Below are positions 42,179 to 46,573 of a stretch of DNA of 46,573 bases, piece by piece. Made by a program: the position numbers and the translations under genes. This DNA is from Bacteroides sp. (GTDB taxonomy: Bacteria > Bacteroidota > Bacteroidia > Bacteroidales > Muribaculaceae). Numbering within the stretch: position 1 is the first letter of the stretch; every line of letters starts with the position of its first letter. The stretch is from positions 65,143-111,715 of the forward strand of contig JAAVCM010000029.1 of NCBI GenBank assembly GCA_014802345.1. The letters run 5' to 3'. The notes under the pieces are model-generated. The model did no database searches and was not told the origin of the DNA. It saw only the letters and a list, made by a program, of their open reading frames with translations.

Positions 42179-43489
42179 TTACATCTGACCGTCAGCGAGA
42201 GGTGCGGTCGTACCGTTCTTGGCGAATGATGCGATCTGCTCGTCGGTGTAGCCGATGCTCTTGAGCACTTCGTCGGTATTTTCGCCGAGGGCAGGTGCAG
42301 GACCGTAGGTAGGCTGGTAGTTGCTGAGGGTGAACGGGCAACCTACGGTTACGAATTCGCCGATTTCACCACCCTGATTGATCTTGACGAGGGTGTTGCC
42401 GTCATAGAGGGTCTCGTCACTCATGATTTCCTTGGTCGAAAGCACGGGACCGACAGGTACGCCTGCCTTGCCGAGGATATCGGTGACCTCAAACTTGGTC
42501 TTGTCGGCAGTCCATTCGCCGATACGCTTGTAGATGGCCTGTTTGTTGCGGTCACGGGCATCTGCGGTGTTGAAGTCGGGGTTGGTAAGCCAATCCTCGA
42601 AGCCGACAGCCTTGCAGAAGAGCTCGAAGTCCTTCGCGCCACGCTGGAGGATGATGTAGACGTAGTTGTTGGCATCGATTGCAGAGTCCATATCGCCTGC
42701 GGGCTTACACTTGTAGGTCCATCCGAGGACGCCGCCACCTTCGATGTTGCCTGCACGGGGAACACAGTCGCCGAACTTGCCGTCAGGATACTGCGGGAAC
42801 TGGGTAAGATAACCGATTTTGTCGAGTGTGAGCTGGTCACGGGTCTTGATACGGCAGAGGTTAAGACAGGCGTTGTGCATCGACTGGTAGACGAAGCAAC
42901 CTTCGCCGGTCTTGTTACGCTGCTGGAGCGCTGCGAGAAGACCGATGAGGAGGTGCATACCTGTGTTGGAGTCACCGAGGGCTGCACCGCTCTGGGTAGG
43001 AATGTTGTCAGGACCCTCGAACCAACCGGTGGTCGAAGCGGCTGCTGCGGTCACCTGAGCGATAGGCTCGTAGGCTTTGAGGTCTTTGTACTTGGACGAT
43101 ACAGGGAAGCCCTTGATTGTACCGTAGATACACTTAGGATTGAGCTTGTGGACCACTTCCCAACTGAAGCCGAGCTTGTCCATTGCACCCGGGTGGAGGT
43201 TTTCAACAAAAATATCAGCCTCCTGAATGAGCTTAGTCAGGATGGCCTTGCCGTCGGGGGTCTTTGCGTCAAGTGTAAGTGACTTTTTATCTGAGTTGAG
43301 CTGCAAATAGTAGTAGCTGGGGAGATTCGGATTGAACTGAAGTTCCTTACGGGTTGCGTCGCCCACGCCGGGACGTTCGATTTTGATCACATCGGCGCCG
43401 AGCCATGCGAGCATCTGGGTACATGAAGGACCCGACTGGACTTCAGTGAAGTCAACAACTTTAATGCCTTGAAGAGGAGCTGTAGTCAT
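42179..43489 (-). CDS. frc: Formyl-CoA:oxalate CoA-transferase
   Basis: The protein has 436 residues of the class III CoA-transferase family. The catalytic aspartate is Asp173 in SGAALGDSNTGMHL. Gln18 in EVQSGPSCTQM, Tyr140 in DLKAYEPIAQ and the glycine loop in AGNIEGGGVLGW are as in characterised Frc. It moves CoA from formyl-CoA to oxalate, giving formate and oxalyl-CoA, the substrate of the next gene product. The gene is first in the minus-strand set frc-oxc-AEC. Formate and CO2 are the end products of the cycle. Confidence 0.95.
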   Translation of the reverse strand: MTTAPLQGIKVVDFTEVQSGPSCTQMLAWLGADVIKIERPGVGDATRKELQFNPNLPSYYYLQLNSDKKSLTLDAKTPDGKAILTKLIQEADIFVENLHPGAMDKLGFSWEVVHKLNPKCIYGTIKGFPVSSKYKDLKAYEPIAQVTAAAASTTGWFEGPDNIPTQSGAALGDSNTGMHLLIGLLAALQQRNKTGEGCFVYQSMHNACLNLCRIKTRDQLTLDKIGYLTQFPQYPDGKFGDCVPRAGNIEGGGVLGWTYKCKPAGDMDSAIDANNYVYIILQRGAKDFELFCKAVGFEDWLTNPDFNTADARDRNKQAIYKRIGEWTADKTKFEVTDILGKAGVPVGPVLSTKEIMSDETLYDGNTLVKINQGGEIGEFVTVGCPFTLSNYQPTYGPAPALGENTDEVLKSIGYTDEQIASFAKNGTTAPLADGQM

Positions 43490-43539
43490 AGATAATTTGT
43501 ATTAATTAGATTGATGATTATGTTATTTGTGAGTCTAAC

Positions 43540-43581
43540 GGTGTGTGTTCTTTTTTCGTTTCTCTGATATTATAACACACC
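43540..43581. promoter_or_regulatory. Inverted repeat in front of frc
   Basis: GGTGTGT (43540-43546) and ACACACC (43575-43581) flank a region which on the minus strand contains TATAAT-like bases. It lies 50-90 bases before frc. It may be an operator, but there is no known regulator and the repeat is short. Confidence 0.3.
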
Positions 43582-43603
43582 CCGGCGCGAAAAGTTGAAT
43601 TTA

Positions 43604-43635
43604 TTGAGCCATTAATTCACTTTTTTGTAATTTTG
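43604..43635 (+). promoter_or_regulatory. Promoter of the chromate-type transporter genes
   Basis: TTG (43604-43606), a 21-bp spacer and TAATTTTG (43628-43635) match the consensus. Transcription should begin near 43642, about 20 bases before the start codon. Confidence 0.7.
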
Positions 43636-43662
43636 CAGCCGTAATCGAATCAAAATTCTGTC

Positions 43663-44265
43663 ATGAACAATATCTGCCTACAACTTTTCCTGTCATTTTT
43701 CAAGATCGGGGCTTTCACCTTCGGCGGAGGATGGGCCATGATATCGATTATCGAGAAGGAGATTGTCGACAAGCATCATTGGATTGAGCGCGACGAATTT
43801 CTCGATCTGCTTGCCGTGGCCCAGTCGCTTCCCGGTATTCTCGCGGTCAACATCTCCGTTGCCGTCGGCGACAGGCTGCGCGGACTCCGAGGGTCGCTTG
43901 CAGCGGCGGCGGGGTGCATACTTCCGTCGTTTCTCATCATCCTCTGCATAGCCATCTTCCTGACCCCCGACCTCATCAAGAACAACCCGACCCTCTCCGC
44001 CATCTTCAAGGGTGTGCGTCCGGCGGTTGTGGCTCTCATCATTGCTCCGGTCATCACGTCGGCTAAGGCTGCCAAAATCGGCTGGAAGACCATAGGCATC
44101 CCTGTCGCCGTGGCTCTGCTCATCTATTCCCGCTGGCCTGTCATCTCCAATCCTATATTATATATAGTGCTGGGGGGATTTTTCGGCTGGCTGTGGTTTT
44201 CCCATCATGTCAAGTCACTTCAAAAGGTTGAGAAGGAAATCAGGAAGGAGGACGAGGAGCTATGA
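43663..44265 (+). CDS. Chromate transporter family protein, first half
   Basis: The protein has 200 residues, a single CHR domain with about six membrane helices. The signature FKIGAFTFGGGWAMISIIEKE is near the N terminus, and LAVAQSLPGILAVNISVAVG follows. A basic-acidic tail ends the protein (KVEKEIRKEDEEL). In short-chain CHR systems two such halves form one transporter. Chromate resistance is known for only some members, and other anions are likely physiological substrates. The next gene overlaps by four bases. Confidence 0.88.
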   Translation: MNNICLQLFLSFFKIGAFTFGGGWAMISIIEKEIVDKHHWIERDEFLDLLAVAQSLPGILAVNISVAVGDRLRGLRGSLAAAAGCILPSFLIILCIAIFLTPDLIKNNPTLSAIFKGVRPAVVALIIAPVITSAKAAKIGWKTIGIPVAVALLIYSRWPVISNPILYIVLGGFFGWLWFSHHVKSLQKVEKEIRKEDEEL

Positions 44266-44831
44266 TTTATCTCAGACTTATATGGGCCTACCTTAAAATC
44301 GGCCTTTTCGGTTTCGGAGGCGGCTACGCTATGCTTGCTCTCATCGAGCGCGAGATTGTAGGGCCCGGATGGATTACGGAGCAGATGTTCACCGACATTG
44401 TGGCCATCTCGCAGATGACACCGGGGCCTATCGGCATCAATTCGGCGACATATATAGGATATGTGGCACCGGCGGAGTATTCTCCCGCCTTCGCGTCGCC
44501 GCTGTTCGGGATTCTGGGGTCGCTTCTATGCACCTTAGTGGTCGTGCTCCCCTCGTTCATCCTCGTGGCCTATACGAGCCACCTGATTCACCGCCACAAG
44601 GACAGTGTGGTCGTCAAAGGCATCTTCGCGGGTCTGCGTCCGGTGGTCGTGGGGCTTATCGCTTCTGCGGCGATGCTGCTGATGAACGCCGCCAACTTCG
44701 GCGAGGAGACTGCGCAGGTTCTGTGGAGCATAGGCCTGTGTGCGGCAGCCTTCGTGCTTGTCTACTGGGTGAAATGGCATCCCATCCTCATAATCTGCCT
44801 TGCCGGATTTGCCGGGTGGTTGATTTATTGA
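44262..44831 (+). CDS. Chromate transporter family protein, second half
   Basis: The protein has 189 residues, the partner CHR domain. It begins with LKIGLFGFGGGYAMLALIERE and contains AISQMTPGPIGINSATYIGY, the second conserved motif. Its ATG overlaps the previous stop as ATGA, so the two are coupled and probably assemble as a heterodimer. A palindromic repeat separates it from folC. Confidence 0.88.
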   Translation: MIYLRLIWAYLKIGLFGFGGGYAMLALIEREIVGPGWITEQMFTDIVAISQMTPGPIGINSATYIGYVAPAEYSPAFASPLFGILGSLLCTLVVVLPSFILVAYTSHLIHRHKDSVVVKGIFAGLRPVVVGLIASAAMLLMNAANFGEETAQVLWSIGLCAAAFVLVYWVKWHPILIICLAGFAGWLIY

Positions 44832-44844
44832 AATCTGTGATGCA

Positions 44845-44874
44845 GGCATACGCGCCACGGCGTGTCCATACCGG
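44845..44874. repeat. GC-rich palindromic repeat, member of the dispersed family
   Basis: The core ACGCGCCACGGCGTGT (44850-44865) is the same palindrome as at 46.3-46.6 kb with one base changed (G to T pairing). It is flanked by GGCAT and CCATACCGG. It lies between the transporter pair and folC. Confidence 0.7.
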
Positions 44875-44897
44875 CAATTCCTAAAACCTGAATATCA

Positions 44898-46181
44898 ATG
44901 ACCTATCAAGAGGCAATAGAGTTTCTGTACAATTCCCTCCCTGTGTTTCAGCGCGAGGGGGCGACGGCCTATAAGCCGGGACTGGCGACTTCAATCGCTC
45001 TGGACGACATTTTCGGCAACCCTCACCGCCGCTACCCGACAATACATATAGCGGGGACCAACGGCAAGGGTTCGACAGCCCACACTCTCGCCGCCGTGCT
45101 TGCGCGTGCGGGCTACAAGGTCGGGCTTTACACGTCGCCGCATATCTTTGATTTCCGTGAGCGCATCCGTGTCAACGGGCGCAAGATTGCAGAGGAGGCG
45201 GTGGTGGATTTCGTGGAGCGATGGCGCGGATTGCACTCAGGGCTGACTCCGAGTTTCTTTGAGCTGACATCGACGATGGCGTTTGAGTATTTTGCCCGCG
45301 AAGGGGTCGACGTGGCCGTCATCGAGACCGGACTGGGCGGAAGGCTCGATAGCACCAACATCATCACTCCCGTGCTTAGCATAATCACCAATATCTCCCT
45401 TGACCACACAGGACTTCTGGGCGACACGCCCGAAAAGATTGCTTTCGAGAAGGCGGGAATCATCAAGCCGGGTGTCCCGGTGGTGATAGGGGAGACGCAG
45501 GTCGAGACCGCCCCGGTGTTCCGCCGTAAGGCTGCCGAGGAGGGTGCGCCCATAGAGTTTGCCGCTCCTGTCGACGGACGGATTACCGACGCGGGGATAA
45601 TCTACGAGACTACCCCTTACGGACGGCTGTCGGGTGAGCTGAGGGGTGAATGTCAGATCAAGAATACTGCCACCATCCTCTGTGCGCTCCGCCGGCTTGA
45701 AAATGCGGGCTGGCACATCACTCCTCAGGCTGTCGCCGAGGGGATGGCGAATGTGTGCGGCGATACCGGGCTGATGGGACGGTGGACCACTTTGCGGACG
45801 AAGCCTCTGACGGTCTGCGACACCGGGCATAACATAGGTGGCTGGGACTACATCGCTTCGCAGCTTTCAGGGAAGGTCGGCGGACGGCTGCATCTGATAG
45901 TGGGGTTCGTGAACGATAAGGATATTTCTGCCATTCTCCGGCGCATTTCTGAAATTGACGCTGAGAAATGTCTCTACTTCTCCGCCCCGTCGGTGGCACG
46001 CGGTCTGGATGCCGACGAGCTTGCGCGACGGGCTGCCGAATTCGGCCTGACAGGTCGGACGGTCCCTGATGTCAATGAGGCTATTGCCATGGCAACGGCT
46101 GACTGCGGCGACGACGACATGATTCTGATAGCCGGAAGCAACTTCCTGATAGCGGATATTGTGATGCAGGGACAGAAATGA
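44898..46181 (+). CDS. folC: Folylpolyglutamate synthase/dihydrofolate synthase
   Basis: The protein has 427 residues. It adds glutamates to folates and, in bifunctional forms, makes dihydrofolate. The ATP loop is GTNGKGSTAH near 53-62. Further motifs are YTSPHIFDFRERIRVNG, FELTSTMAFEYFA, ETGLGGRLDSTNI and NISLDHTGLLG. The C-terminal domain carries CDTGHNIGGWDY. It follows the palindromic repeat and ends before the tandem-repeat array. Confidence 0.95.
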   Translation: MTYQEAIEFLYNSLPVFQREGATAYKPGLATSIALDDIFGNPHRRYPTIHIAGTNGKGSTAHTLAAVLARAGYKVGLYTSPHIFDFRERIRVNGRKIAEEAVVDFVERWRGLHSGLTPSFFELTSTMAFEYFAREGVDVAVIETGLGGRLDSTNIITPVLSIITNISLDHTGLLGDTPEKIAFEKAGIIKPGVPVVIGETQVETAPVFRRKAAEEGAPIEFAAPVDGRITDAGIIYETTPYGRLSGELRGECQIKNTATILCALRRLENAGWHITPQAVAEGMANVCGDTGLMGRWTTLRTKPLTVCDTGHNIGGWDYIASQLSGKVGGRLHLIVGFVNDKDISAILRRISEIDAEKCLYFSAPSVARGLDADELARRAAEFGLTGRTVPDVNEAIAMATADCGDDDMILIAGSNFLIADIVMQGQK

Positions 46182-46188
46182 TATAGGC

Positions 46189-46349
46189 GCACGCCGTTTA
46201 TTGGATTGATGTAATGGACGTTATTGGATTAATGTAATGGACGTTATTGGATTGATGTAATGGACGTGCCGTTTATTGGATTGATGTAATGGACGTGCCG
46301 TTTATTGGATTGATGTAACGGACACGCCGTTTATTGAATTGATGTAGGG
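46189..46349. repeat. Tandem array of six units of 23 or 28-29 bp
   Basis: The six units start at 46189, 46218, 46241, 46264, 46293 and 46322. The 29-bp unit is ACGTGCCGTTTATTGG followed by ATTGATGTAATGG. Units two and three lack six bases (23 bp), and the last is 28 bp and ends in GTAGGG. Every unit keeps the ATTGATGTA core with at most one change. There are no unique spacers, so it is not a CRISPR array. Confidence 0.85.
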
Positions 46350-46372
46350 ACGCGCCGTGGCGCGTATGCCGG
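46344..46372. repeat. Palindromic repeat joined to the tandem array
   Basis: The core ACGCGCCGTGGCGCGT (46350-46365) is a perfect 7-bp inverted repeat around GT, flanked by GTAGGG and ATGCCGG. It follows directly on the last tandem unit. Confidence 0.75.
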
Positions 46373-46441
46373 ACGGCATCGCAGTTTAGATAGGATTTCT
46401 GACAGCCCGGACATTATTGGCGTGCCGGTTGTAGGTTATAT

Positions 46442-46470
46442 GGCATACGCGCCACGGCGCGTCCCTACCG
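46442..46470. repeat. Palindromic repeat in opposite orientation
   Basis: The core ACGCGCCACGGCGCGT (46447-46462) with flanks GGCAT and CCCTACCG is the reverse complement of the copy at 46344-46372 across nearly its whole length. Confidence 0.75.
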
Positions 46471-46518
46471 CTCGGCTGCCAGTGTGGAATTGTAGTAGCG
46501 AGAATCGTCAGTTAATAG

Positions 46519-46571
46519 ACGCGCCGTATATTGGATTGATGTAGGGACGCGCCGTGGCGCGTATGCCGGCC
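46519..46571. repeat. Second joint of tandem unit and palindrome
   Basis: A single unit (46519-46546, ACGCGCCGTATATTGG then ATTGATGTAGGG) is followed by the palindrome core ACGCGCCGTGGCGCGT (46547-46562) and ATGCCGG. The same unit-palindrome order occurs at 46322-46372. Confidence 0.75.
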
Positions 46572-46573
46572 GG

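Larger units (their letters stand above)
46182..46573. other. 392-base non-coding stretch to the window end, made of repeats
   Basis: It holds a tandem array (46189-46349), three palindromic elements and a further single repeat unit at 46519-46546. No gene is seen. The structure may continue outside the window. Confidence 0.75.

Noticed and set aside
43490-43662. Riboswitch in front of frc
   Set aside because: No known aptamer consensus seen; only a short inverted repeat.
46189-46349. CRISPR array
   Set aside because: Units are directly joined with no unique spacers and there are no cas genes.

Overview
The window looks like a chromosomal segment of a gut Bacteroidales bacterium, most likely family Muribaculaceae (formerly S24-7). 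The assignment rests on four things. There is a TonB-dependent receptor followed by a lipoprotein. A porQ-cmk-ispH block encodes a type IX secretion component. Many promoters have the Bacteroidetes form (TTG/TTTG, 19-21 bp, then TAnnTTTG). An oxalate-degradation gene set sits on a moderately GC-rich background. The genus cannot be fixed from the sequence alone.

Left part (1-7.4 kb): the end of a TonB-dependent receptor with its lipoprotein partner, a small lipoprotein, then rplY-pth-S4 protein, and a C69 dipeptidase. Middle left (7.5-17.3 kb): mostly minus-strand housekeeping genes. These are a nitrilase-family amidase, an acyltransferase, thrC, a small lipoprotein with an exonuclease, ispH, cmk and porQ, followed by a TonB-like protein, an EamA transporter and pgeF.

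Centre (17.3-27.2 kb): a 22% GC spacer precedes dnaA. After dnaA come an orphan HsdR-N-type nuclease fold protein, holA, a Fur-family regulator, purA, a DUF1015 protein, an NlpC/P60 peptidase and the PPi-dependent phosphofructokinase gene pfp. From 27.2 to 30.9 kb there is a more variable patch: a TPR membrane regulator whose base composition changes abruptly inside the gene, an AT-rich spacer with a strong inverted repeat, a leucine-rich-repeat lipoprotein, and a 180-bp element with terminal inverted repeats. An FrhB-type iron-sulfur protein, tRNA-Glu(CTC), rsfS and ftsH follow.

Right part (35.4-46.6 kb): the most distinctive system is a minus-strand set frc - oxc - AEC transporter. It encodes CoA transfer to oxalate, decarboxylation of oxalyl-CoA to formyl-CoA and CO2, and a carboxylate carrier. 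Pyruvate:ferredoxin oxidoreductase (nifJ) lies immediately downstream on the same strand. Each spacer in this set holds a hairpin, and the one between frc and oxc is long and almost fully paired. Divergent from frc is a split chromate-type transporter pair, then folC. The window ends in a tandem-repeat array joined to GC-rich palindromes that belong to a small dispersed repeat family seen five times here.

The oxalate pathway itself is established biochemistry. Features possibly not described before are the hairpins between its genes, the 180-bp element, the composition break in the regulator gene and the repeat family.
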